NCBI GenBank assembly: GCA_019745365.1
Contig: JAIETI010000053.1
Location: 1 to 47,578, forward strand
Direction: 5' to 3'
DNA: 47,578 nucleotides
Source: Gemmatimonadaceae bacterium
GTDB lineage: Bacteria > Gemmatimonadota > Gemmatimonadetes > Gemmatimonadales > Gemmatimonadaceae
In this document: piece after piece, positions 40,229 to 47,578 of the stretch
Position numbering within the stretch: the first letter of the stretch is position 1
Layout: each line of letters opens with the position of its first letter
Notes under the pieces: model-generated
Database searches by the model: none
What the model was told of the DNA's origin: nothing
The model's input: only the letters and a program-made list of their open reading frames with translations
Position numbers and translations under genes: made by a program

Positions 40229-43200
40229 TCAGAACTGCCAGGCGCGGAAGAGGTCGAAGCTGAGCTGACGAGGGGTGGGCGCGAACCCGCGCGCCGTCGC
40301 GCTACTGGCGCAGGTGGTCGCGCTCGTGGGCGGTTCGACGCCGCCCGACGCCGTCACGCGTCCGCCGAAACGGTAGTCCACCTTGACGCCGATCGCGTCC
40401 GCGAACGCGAGCGGGCTGCCGGTCGCGGCATTCGCGCCAAGAAGCTGCCCGACCCCACAGAGTCCGGCATCGAGCCGGACTGACATCCGATCGGAGAGAC
40501 GCTTCGCGCAGTTGAAGCGCGTGCCCGCGAGGATGCTCCCACTGACGTCGCGGATGCGGCCGCCATAGCCCTCCAGCCCGGCGGTGCTCACCTGCGCATC
40601 GTCGCACACCCCTCCCGTGGCGCGACTCCCGACGAACGACCCCACCGACGAGAGGAGCACGCGCGCGGCAGTGGAACCGTAGTCACCACCGCCCACCACC
40701 TCGTCGCTCGGTGCGCCGGTCACGAGATAGGAGATCAGGTCGCCGCTCGACACGCGGAGCGAGTCCGGACTCGAGAACTCCGCGAGGGGCGCGAGCCGCG
40801 TGCCGCCGATCCGGACGCGGATGCGCACATCCTGCCGTGGTCCGTTCGCACTGTACTGACGCACCGTGTGCAACGCGTCGATGCTGAGCGCGGGATTGAG
40901 TTCGGGATCGCCGTAAAAGCGCACCGTTCCGCCTTCCACTTGGAACGTCCGTTGGACCGGTCCGAGATTGAGGCGGTAGGTCCCGCTCCGCACCGCGAGC
41001 GGGCCATCGAGCGCGAGTTGCGCCGGCGCGTTCGCCGCGAGCCCGCTCGTGCGCGTGATGTTCACGAATCCGCCGAGCAGGATGTTCGCTTCGGCGGACT
41101 TCAATCGCACATCATCGCCGAGCCGGATGGGCACATTCTCCACCGCCAGGTTCCGCACGAACGCGCTCGGCGCGGGGATCCGCCCGCTCGCGCCCAACGC
41201 CGTCGTATCGACGATGTTGTAGTACTCGGGATCGTCGAGCGAGATCACGCTCTTCTGGTACAGCTCCGGGACGTAGATCGTGCCGCGGTCGACGGTGAGT
41301 CCACCGGACAAGCGTGATCGGGACTTCGCGCCCGCCACGCGGAGATCACCCGAGAAGTCGAGCGTCGCGACCCGCGGCTTGTCGAGCACGCGGAAGCTCT
41401 CAGCGGTGAGTCGCAGATCGAACTGGGGATCGTCGAGATCAGTGAATCGGACCCAACCACCGAGCGCCGCCTGACCGCGGCCGCCGTCGCCCTGCATCGC
41501 CACACGCCGCACCGCGATCGAGTCGCCGAGGAACGCGACATCGACGTTCAACCCACCGAGGCGCACCGTACCGAGCGCCGGCACGAGTGCGGAGCCATCG
41601 CGCACGCTGAGGGCTCCGGTGAGGCGTGGGGCTTTCCAGGTGCCGCTGAGTTCCACGCCAAGAGTGAGCGCGCCGCTCGCGTCACGGAGCTGCGAGGTGA
41701 GTCCCTCGAGGGTCGCCAAGCCGACGCTATCCGACCGGATGGCGCCCGCGAGTGGCGCCTCGATCCGACGATCGGCCATGGCGCGGAGCGAAAGGTCGAG
41801 AGGGAGCACGACATCGGCGCGGAGCGATTCGCGCCCGCCGCGCCAGAATCCGAGCGCCGCACGCAAGCGCTCGTCGCCGTAGCGCGCGTCCCACCGCACA
41901 TCGTCGAGCCGCACGCCCGCGACCGCGCCACCGTCGACGCGACCGGCGGCGAGGAGGCGTGGCGTCTGTCGCGTCCCGTCACCTGACACACTCCACGAGG
42001 TCCGCCCGCTGAGCGCCGACGCACTCTGCGCGAACTCACCGAGGTCGCGCAGCGCGACCGAATCCCCGCGCAACGCGAGGGCGATCGGCGCGGACGACGG
42101 GAGCGAGATGCTCCCATCGATCCGCGCCCCGTCGCGCGCCCGGAGGGCGAGCGTATCGAGGCGGAACCCGCCGCTCGCGAGCGCGAGGCGAGCCGGAACA
42201 GCGAGCGACCACTGGTTGGCGGAGGCCTCGACGTCGAGGGTATCGTTCACCACGCTGATCGAGTCCCCGTGGCGCTCCCCGCTGAACGTGCTACGGAGTC
42301 GGACCCCGTTGAGCGCATCGGCGAGCACGCGCCCGCGCGCCCGGTTTCCCTTGGTCACACGGAGCCGCGCATCGAGCGACGCGATCCCGAAGGTCCCCGA
42401 CCGTAGCGTGTCGAGGCGCATGATCACCGGCCCGCTCGCCGAGTCCTGCAGCTGCTCGAGCCGCGCCGACGCATGCGCCGCGCGGACGGTGGTGGTGCCC
42501 ACGCGGAGGTCGCTCCCTTCGATGGTCGCCGCGACCCCGAGCTCTCGGAGCCATCCGGTGATCGCCGCACGCGCCGCGATCGCGCCGCCGAGCACCGTCG
42601 GCGGCGTCGTGTCACCAACCGGACGCGGCGCCAACCAGGGGCGCAGGCCACCGAGCGAGTCGATGGTGGTGACGACGCGCAGCGTATCGCGCGGCGCGGT
42701 CGCGGTGAGCGCGAGTGCGCCCCGCACCCCGAGTGTCCCAAGACTCGATTCGATCCGCGCCGAGTCCACCGTCGCACGCCCGTCACCGAAGCGGAGCGCC
42801 GCAAGCCCCGTCTCGATCCGCGCGCCCTGCACCACGCCGCGATCGATCTGCACCGATGCGGTGCCGACGAGGTTCGCGGCGGAGTCGCCCTGCACGTCGG
42901 TCACCGCACGGAACGCGAGACCGGAGGTGGGGAGCGTGGAATCGCCGAGCACCCGTCGCAGGTCGAGCGCACTCGCGGTCCACCGCCCGGTCGCACGATA
43001 GAGCGGCGGGTACGCATCGACGACGCCATCGGCCACCAGTCGTCCGCCATCCCCCGCGAGATCGCCGGTGATCGCGAGGTTCTCGACGGTCCCCTTGGCG
43101 CTGATCGGGCCACTGTACTCACCGCGCAGCGGCAGGAGCGGATACGATCGCGCGAGCGCGGTCACCGAGAGCGGCGACGCGAGCATCGCGACGTCGTACG

Positions 43201-44758
43201 TCATGAACTGCGGACCCCAGGTGACGCGCCCTGCGCCACGGAAGCGCGATAGCGGCGCATCGCCGTCGTGATGGGTGAGATCCGCCTGCGAGTACCGCAC
43301 GTCGAGCCACGAGGAGTCGAGCACGGTCGTGCCGCGCACCAGTCCGTTGACGCGTGGGAAGTTCGGATTGAGGAACTGCGGCGTGCGGAGATCGAGCTGC
43401 GCGATGTCGAGCGCGAGCCCACGGAACACCGTGAACGCCGGGAAGAGGATGTCGAGCCCGCCGCGCGCGACCCCGCGTGTGATCGCGCCAGGGACGTTGG
43501 CGTCGCTGAAGGTGAACCGGGCCTCGTCGAGGGTCCATCGATTCACCGGACCGCCGGTGGCACGCACCGTTCCGGTCAGGTCGCCGCGCCACGGATACGG
43601 GAATCGCTTCCCGTTCAAGCGCTCAAGCAGTTCGAAGTTCACCGGCGCCATCTCGGCACGCACGTCGTCCACGTGCAACACCGGACCGCCGACGGCGAAG
43701 GTCATCTGCCCCAGGATGCGCGACCGCATCGAGCGGACGTCCATCCGCGTCAGCGCGTACCGGATGATGCGCAGATTCTTCGGGTCGTTCGTGATGTGGA
43801 GGTCCATCCGGCCGCCGCCGGTGACCGGCAGCGTGGGATACACCCATGCGATGTCGGACATCGCGACCGTGTCGCCCACGACGCGGACGTCGTACCGCGT
43901 GGGGAGGTCGCTCCCCCACCAGACGCGACCGAACGCATGCCCCGCGGAGTGGGCGAAGCCGAATCGGTCGAAGTCGAAGGTCGCCGTGTCGCCACGGAAC
44001 TCCACGTGCCCGCGGAGATTGCGGTAGGTGAACGGTGGGTAGTTCTCCACGCCATCCCAGCGGGCGATCTCGATGTGCTGCCCCTGACTATCGGGATCGA
44101 CCAAGCGCGCCTCGGAGACCACGAAGGTCTGCAGCCCCCACCGATACGTGCGGAGCCAGCCGCTGCCACTCGGACGGATCTCTCTTCCGGGGAGCGAGCG
44201 ATTCATCGCGATCGAGCTGTCGCGGCGCGCGCCCTTGAGCGAGTCGTCGGGCGCCCACGACTGTGTCATCGCGATCTCACCGTCGGTGATGCGCACGTTC
44301 TGCAACCAGACGAGTGAACCGAACGCGCGGCGCGGGCGCGGCAACCGCGGTCCGGGCGACGGTGGCCAGAGTTTGCGGAAGTTCCAGGTGTTGGTCGAGT
44401 CGCGGCGGATGTGCACGTGGAGCCGCTGCGCGTCGAGCGCGCGGATCACGATGCGTCCATCGGCGAGGTCGCGTGGGTCGTACGCGACGCGCATCGGTCC
44501 GCTGCGCACGAAGAGCGAGTCGTCGGGATCGCGGATCTCGAGCGAGTCGATGCTCAGGTCCGTGAGGAACGACCCGGAGAGCTTTCCGACATGGACCTCA
44601 CCGCGCAGCGACGCCGCGAGCGCACGCTCCGCTTGGCGTCGCAACCACTCGCGCCCACCATCCGAACGCGTCATGCCAAACAGCCCGACGGCCCCCACGA
44701 TGAGGAGCAGCGCGATCACGATCGCGCTCCCGAGGGCGATGTCGCGGCGGCGCGCCAT
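40229..44758 (-). CDS. tamB: Translocation and assembly module protein TamB-like (DUF490)
   Basis: The 1509-residue protein has one N-terminal membrane helix (IALGSAIVIALLLIVGAVG) and then a long, low-complexity beta-rich periplasmic stretch with repeated DxR..L..-type strands, as in AsmA/TamB bridge proteins. The last 300 or so residues are the conserved DUF490 domain (FLGDSIAVRRVAMQGDGGRGQ, RLSGGLTVDRGTIYVPELYQKS, VRSGTYRLNLGPVQRTFQVEGG) ending in a C-terminal aromatic residue. TamB-family proteins span the periplasm and move phospholipids or help insert outer membrane proteins with TamA. The ATG at 44758 follows the barrel gene by 3 bases. Confidence 0.88.
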   Translation of the reverse strand: MARRRDIALGSAIVIALLLIVGAVGLFGMTRSDGGREWLRRQAERALAASLRGEVHVGKLSGSFLTDLSIDSLEIRDPDDSLFVRSGPMRVAYDPRDLADGRIVIRALDAQRLHVHIRRDSTNTWNFRKLWPPSPGPRLPRPRRAFGSLVWLQNVRITDGEIAMTQSWAPDDSLKGARRDSSIAMNRSLPGREIRPSGSGWLRTYRWGLQTFVVSEARLVDPDSQGQHIEIARWDGVENYPPFTYRNLRGHVEFRGDTATFDFDRFGFAHSAGHAFGRVWWGSDLPTRYDVRVVGDTVAMSDIAWVYPTLPVTGGGRMDLHITNDPKNLRIIRYALTRMDVRSMRSRILGQMTFAVGGPVLHVDDVRAEMAPVNFELLERLNGKRFPYPWRGDLTGTVRATGGPVNRWTLDEARFTFSDANVPGAITRGVARGGLDILFPAFTVFRGLALDIAQLDLRTPQFLNPNFPRVNGLVRGTTVLDSSWLDVRYSQADLTHHDGDAPLSRFRGAGRVTWGPQFMTYDVAMLASPLSVTALARSYPLLPLRGEYSGPISAKGTVENLAITGDLAGDGGRLVADGVVDAYPPLYRATGRWTASALDLRRVLGDSTLPTSGLAFRAVTDVQGDSAANLVGTASVQIDRGVVQGARIETGLAALRFGDGRATVDSARIESSLGTLGVRGALALTATAPRDTLRVVTTIDSLGGLRPWLAPRPVGDTTPPTVLGGAIAARAAITGWLRELGVAATIEGSDLRVGTTTVRAAHASARLEQLQDSASGPVIMRLDTLRSGTFGIASLDARLRVTKGNRARGRVLADALNGVRLRSTFSGERHGDSISVVNDTLDVEASANQWSLAVPARLALASGGFRLDTLALRARDGARIDGSISLPSSAPIALALRGDSVALRDLGEFAQSASALSGRTSWSVSGDGTRQTPRLLAAGRVDGGAVAGVRLDDVRWDARYGDERLRAALGFWRGGRESLRADVVLPLDLSLRAMADRRIEAPLAGAIRSDSVGLATLEGLTSQLRDASGALTLGVELSGTWKAPRLTGALSVRDGSALVPALGTVRLGGLNVDVAFLGDSIAVRRVAMQGDGGRGQAALGGWVRFTDLDDPQFDLRLTAESFRVLDKPRVATLDFSGDLRVAGAKSRSRLSGGLTVDRGTIYVPELYQKSVISLDDPEYYNIVDTTALGASGRIPAPSAFVRNLAVENVPIRLGDDVRLKSAEANILLGGFVNITRTSGLAANAPAQLALDGPLAVRSGTYRLNLGPVQRTFQVEGGTVRFYGDPELNPALSIDALHTVRQYSANGPRQDVRIRVRIGGTRLAPLAEFSSPDSLRVSSGDLISYLVTGAPSDEVVGGGDYGSTAARVLLSSVGSFVGSRATGGVCDDAQVSTAGLEGYGGRIRDVSGSILAGTRFNCAKRLSDRMSVRLDAGLCGVGQLLGANAATGSPLAFADAIGVKVDYRFGGRVTASGGVEPPTSATTCASSATARGFAPTPRQLSFDLFRAWQF

Positions 44759-44761
44759 CGG

Positions 44762-47050
44762 TTAGAACGCCTGCCCGAGGTTGAGGTTCAACGTCAATCG
44801 CCGGAGCAGTCCTGTCGGTGCGGGAGGCGCGAAGGTCGCCGGACACGGTCCGGCGTCCTGCACCAGCACGCGTTGCGCGCCGGCGCTCCCCGTGCTCACC
44901 ACCGCCTGCACGCGCCGCGTGTTCCCCGGACTCACACAGAGGAGTTGCCCCCCCTGCGCGACCGGCGTGTCGAAGTACGCCGCGCCCGCATTCCGCGCAT
45001 AGCCGTTGTAGGCGACATCCACGCGAAGGAAGCCGATGAACGAGGCCACGCGCACGCCGATCCCCGGCGTCACGCGAAACTGCGACGCACCCGCGACGGC
45101 ACGCACGCCGCGATCGAGCACCTGGCCGCCGTCCGCGAACACCGTCCACTGGAGGAACTGCGAGAGCACTGGCGACTTCAGTCGCGCCTCGATGTTGCCG
45201 AGGATGACGGCGTTCCCGCCCGTCGGCACCGTACGCTGCCGCACCTGTGTCGCGTCGGCACGCAGATAGTAGGTGCGCGCGGGATCACCCAGGTCGGCGT
45301 TGCGCACGACGGCGCCGCTCGCATCGACGGTATCGAAGGCGGTCGGGATGTACACCGCAGGTCCGAGCTCGTTCTGCCGATACCCGCGCACGGTGTTCGG
45401 GCCCCCGCCGTACAGTCGTTCCTGCGGCGGCACATACGCTCCCTCCGCGATCGCGAGGAGATCCCGACGCCCCCACACGACGCCTGCGCGGGCACGCGCG
45501 GCGAGCACCACATCCGTCCCAACGGCCCGATACGTCGCGACGTCGACGGTCCCGCGGGTGAATTGCAGCGACGGGTCCGCGCCGATGAAGCGCGAGCCGT
45601 GGCGGAGGTCGGTGCGGAGCACGAAGCCCCGGTGCGGGTCCCCCGGATTGTCGGTGCGTTGCCAACTCCACGCGCCACCCAGCACCGCCAGGCGTTGCCG
45701 CCGCTCAAGGGCGCGCTGATCGGTGTCCGTGCAGGCGTTGAACACGGCACAGAAGAGCGCCGGCAGTGCGAAGGTGCTCCCGTACTCGACGTTGTAGGAG
45801 AGCTGTCGCGTCGCGGCGCGCCCGGCGGAGGCAAGGGTGAGCGCCGCGCCGCCGCGCGTGTCGCGCAAGAAGGCGTTGAACTCCGACCGCTTCTCGCTGA
45901 AGAGCGTGAGCGCCGGACTCCAGAGCGCGGCGCCGAGCGGACGGAGCGCGAGCGTCGAGCCGACGTAGTAGTTGAGATCGCGACTGAAGATGTCGTCGCG
46001 CGCCTGCGGGCAGAGCCCCTCGGCGCCCCCGAGCGGCCGCCCGATGCCGATCTTCGACATCCGCCCACGCAACTCGAGACGCGACGCCGAGCCACGCAGG
46101 TTGTAGTCCACCATCTCGCCGCTCACCCGGAAGCAGTCGAGCGATCCCCACCCGGCGCCGGTCCGTGCACTCCGCTGCGGGCCCTCGGTCGCGCGGAGCG
46201 TGACGCCGAGCGTGCTGTCGGCGCTCCGGCGCTGCGTATCCGGTTCGATCGCGACCAGCGCGAAGGCCTGCGTCGCGTAGAGCGCGCGCTTGGCGCGCTC
46301 GAGGTCGCGTTGCCGCCAGAGTGCGCCGGGCTCGAGGTCGGCCACCGCGCGCACCGCTTCTGGCGTGCTGTGGACCGCGACCCCGACTTCGCGCGGCGCC
46401 ATCTCCACCTGCACCGCGCCGAGCCGCGTGCGCACGCCGGGCACGATCGTGTAGGTGAGCGATGCCCGGCGCTCCGCCGCCCGCGCGTCATAGCCGACGA
46501 ACACGACCGCGGCGGGGTAGCCGTTATCGCGCAGGCGTCGCTGCACGGTATCGCGCGTGGCTTCCATCGCGTACTTGTCGAACGCGCGCCCTTCACGCAG
46601 CGGAAGCGCTGCGACGATCAGCGCGGAGTCGGCCACGCCGCCGAGTCCGACGAAGCGAAGGCTATCGATCCGCACCGGCGCGCCTTCCGTGATCGCGAAG
46701 CGCACGGCGACGCGTCCAGGGCCGAGCGGCGTGACCACGGTGTCGACCGCGACCCCGGTGTAGCCGTGATTGCGGTACCAGATCAGCAGGCGGACCACGT
46801 CGCGCGGGAACTCACCGCGGTCGAGGCAGCGTCGCGTCCCGAACATCCGCAGCGTCCGCCGCGCCCAGGTCGAGGGGGTCGTCACCACGCCGTTCGCGAG
46901 GACCGACGACGCGAACGCGCGGTTCCCCGTGAAGCTGAGCTGCGCCACCTCGACGTCGCCGGCGTCGCACGCGACATCCTGCGCTGCCGCCGTCGCGCTG
47001 ACGGCGCCACAGAGCAGGAGGAGGCGGAGTGGACGCAGCGACAGAGGCAC
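44762..47050 (-). CDS. tamA: BamA/TamA-like outer membrane protein (POTRA + surface antigen barrel)
   Basis: The 762-residue protein starts at GTG 47050 with a signal peptide (LLLLCGAVSATAAAQ). About three POTRA domains follow (VAQLSFTGNRAFASSVL near 35, IDSLRFVGLGG near 150, then TRLGAVQVEM), and a 16-strand Omp85 barrel occupies the C-terminal half. Barrel motifs include RGFVLRTDLRHGSRF and RLYGGGPNTVRGYRQNELGP, the latter holding the conserved RGY loop. Two cysteine pairs may form disulfides. Pairing with tamB 3 bases downstream supports TamA over BamA, though small POTRA number and sequence alone are not decisive. Confidence 0.85.
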   Translation of the reverse strand: MPLSLRPLRLLLLCGAVSATAAAQDVACDAGDVEVAQLSFTGNRAFASSVLANGVVTTPSTWARRTLRMFGTRRCLDRGEFPRDVVRLLIWYRNHGYTGVAVDTVVTPLGPGRVAVRFAITEGAPVRIDSLRFVGLGGVADSALIVAALPLREGRAFDKYAMEATRDTVQRRLRDNGYPAAVVFVGYDARAAERRASLTYTIVPGVRTRLGAVQVEMAPREVGVAVHSTPEAVRAVADLEPGALWRQRDLERAKRALYATQAFALVAIEPDTQRRSADSTLGVTLRATEGPQRSARTGAGWGSLDCFRVSGEMVDYNLRGSASRLELRGRMSKIGIGRPLGGAEGLCPQARDDIFSRDLNYYVGSTLALRPLGAALWSPALTLFSEKRSEFNAFLRDTRGGAALTLASAGRAATRQLSYNVEYGSTFALPALFCAVFNACTDTDQRALERRQRLAVLGGAWSWQRTDNPGDPHRGFVLRTDLRHGSRFIGADPSLQFTRGTVDVATYRAVGTDVVLAARARAGVVWGRRDLLAIAEGAYVPPQERLYGGGPNTVRGYRQNELGPAVYIPTAFDTVDASGAVVRNADLGDPARTYYLRADATQVRQRTVPTGGNAVILGNIEARLKSPVLSQFLQWTVFADGGQVLDRGVRAVAGASQFRVTPGIGVRVASFIGFLRVDVAYNGYARNAGAAYFDTPVAQGGQLLCVSPGNTRRVQAVVSTGSAGAQRVLVQDAGPCPATFAPPAPTGLLRRLTLNLNLGQAF

Positions 47051-47077
47051 GAGAGCGGTCAGAAGGCGGCGGTCGGT

Positions 47078-47103
47078 CTAATGATTAGGACACCCCAACA
47101 ATA
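47078..47103 (-). promoter_or_regulatory. AT-rich dyad and possible -10 upstream of tamA
   Basis: The 82-base gap 47051-47132 contains a short dyad CTAATGATTAG (47078-47088) and, on the minus strand, TATTGT (47103-47098), in sequence more AT-rich than its surroundings. It probably holds the tamA-tamB promoter or an operator, but no -35/-10 pair with standard spacing can be placed. Confidence 0.25.
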
Positions 47104-47132
47104 GAGGACGAACAGCCACCCCGGTTCGGAAC

Positions 47133-47578
47133 TCAGTCGTCCTTCTGGCCGAACACGGCCAGGTTCGACGAATGCCCGGGGTTCACCTTCTTCTCCGGGT
47201 AGATCCAATGCACCGCCTGATTGACCGCCGTCGCTGCCTCGCCGAACCCCTGCGCGATCAGCTTCAACTTGCCGTCGTACGTGGTGATGTCACCGCAGGC
47301 ATACACCCCCGCGCGACCCGCTTCCATGCGCGAGTTCACCACGATCTCATCCTTCACCACCGTCAGCCCCCACTCCGCAAGCGCACCGATATCGCTCACG
47401 AAACCGAGCATCGGGAGCACGACGTCCGCCGGGATGCGCGTGACCGTCTTGGCCTTCACATCACGCAGCTCGATCGCGGTCATCCGATCGCCCTCGGCGA
47501 TCACATCGTGCAGCTCGTGAAAGGTGCGGACCACCGCGCGCCCCGCAGCCGCGTCGGCCATCACGGCATCGATCGTCG
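47133..47578 (-). CDS. Ferredoxin-NADP reductase-type flavoprotein, C-terminal part
   Basis: The N-terminus lies beyond the window edge. The visible 147 residues cover the second half of a thioredoxin-reductase-like FAD/NAD(P) enzyme. They hold the end of the NAD(P) domain (a TFHELHDVIAEGDRM segment), the ADVVLPMLGFVSDIGALAEWGL loop, the FAD-binding YACGDITTYDGKLKLIAQGFGEAATAVNQAV motif, and a C-terminal IYPEKKVNPGHSSNL tail. The tail and the YDGKLKLIA form fit YumC-type ferredoxin/flavodoxin-NADP reductases better than thioredoxin reductase, but the CxxC region that would decide is not in the window. It is upstream of tamA in the same direction. Confidence 0.85.
   Translation of the reverse strand, partial: TIDAVMADAAAGRAVVRTFHELHDVIAEGDRMTAIELRDVKAKTVTRIPADVVLPMLGFVSDIGALAEWGLTVVKDEIVVNSRMEAGRAGVYACGDITTYDGKLKLIAQGFGEAATAVNQAVHWIYPEKKVNPGHSSNLAVFGQKDD

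Noticed and set aside
44411-47104. 897-residue plus-strand frame opposite tamA and tamB
   Set aside because: Composition is biased, no signal or barrel features are present, and both opposing genes are recognisable.
1-47578. CRISPR arrays, transposases, integrases, tRNA or rRNA genes
   Set aside because: I saw no spaced direct repeats, no transposase-like protein and no tRNA or rRNA-like sequence on either strand by eye. A tRNAscan or Infernal run would settle the RNA genes.

Overview
The window is a gene-dense, GC-rich bacterial segment with no RNA genes, CRISPR arrays or insertion sequences that I can see. Genes are packed end to end, often with 4-base ATGA or GTGA overlaps, and no gap between genes exceeds about 205 bases. 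The best-fitting source is Gemmatimonadota. The reasons are two GWxTD-family proteins, a PorX-type response regulator, a carboxypeptidase with a type-IX-secretion-like C-terminal tail, a Tam/BamA-type outer membrane module and very high GC. The organism call is an inference from gene content, not a database result.

Layout. (1) Positions 1-3918, minus strand: a porX-like regulator, an MsbA-type ABC exporter and a glycosyltransferase cut off near position 120, where the sequence switches to a piece of an unrelated ABCD-type transporter. (2) Positions 3965-7744, plus strand: a small unknown protein, a DnaB-C-like ATPase, a TPR/CsgG-like exported protein and an outer membrane barrel, closed by a 14-bp perfect hairpin terminator. 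(3) Positions 7851-19127, plus strand: yebC, ruvC, ruvA, a GWxTD-like protein, ruvB, a second GWxTD-like paralogue, queA, tgt, yajC, def, fmt. These serve Holliday junction processing, queuosine tRNA modification, protein export and formyl-methionine handling. (4) Positions 19190-21400, minus strand: a lipoprotein with three Ig-like domains and a predicted seven-bladed RCC1 propeller. (5) Positions 21604-26456, plus strand: rsmB, rpe, a TlpA-like thioredoxin, a YbbR-domain protein, tsaD, lgt; the first five are joined by 4-base overlaps. (6) Positions 26467-34255, minus strand: an EamA transporter, a HAD phosphatase, a CYTH protein, an M14 carboxypeptidase fused to an unknown N-terminal region, acpS, then an FTR1-cytochrome c iron permease with a Fur-like box over its start codon, and a UPF0316 membrane protein. 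(7) Position 34318, plus strand: a DUF6941-like protein. (8) Positions 34749-47578, minus strand: a truncated FAD/NAD(P) oxidoreductase (ferredoxin-NADP reductase type), a TamA/BamA-like barrel, TamB, a GAF/PAS histidine kinase, an NtrC-like regulator, a 57-residue zinc-ribbon protein and a P1 (S58) peptidase.

Common theme. Much of the window builds or monitors the envelope: lipid flipping, glycosylation, lipoprotein maturation (lgt), Sec export (yajC), outer membrane assembly (tamA/tamB), extracellular proteins, and PorX, which in Bacteroidota controls type IX secretion. The rest is conserved housekeeping. I did not find an unmistakable new defence or mobile system. The most unusual items are the PorX-flippase-glycosyltransferase operon, the possible T9SS link, the GWxTD pair around ruvB, the fused M14 peptidase, the NtrC-like regulator without a normal GAFTGA loop, and start-codon-proximal -10 elements that suggest leaderless mRNAs.
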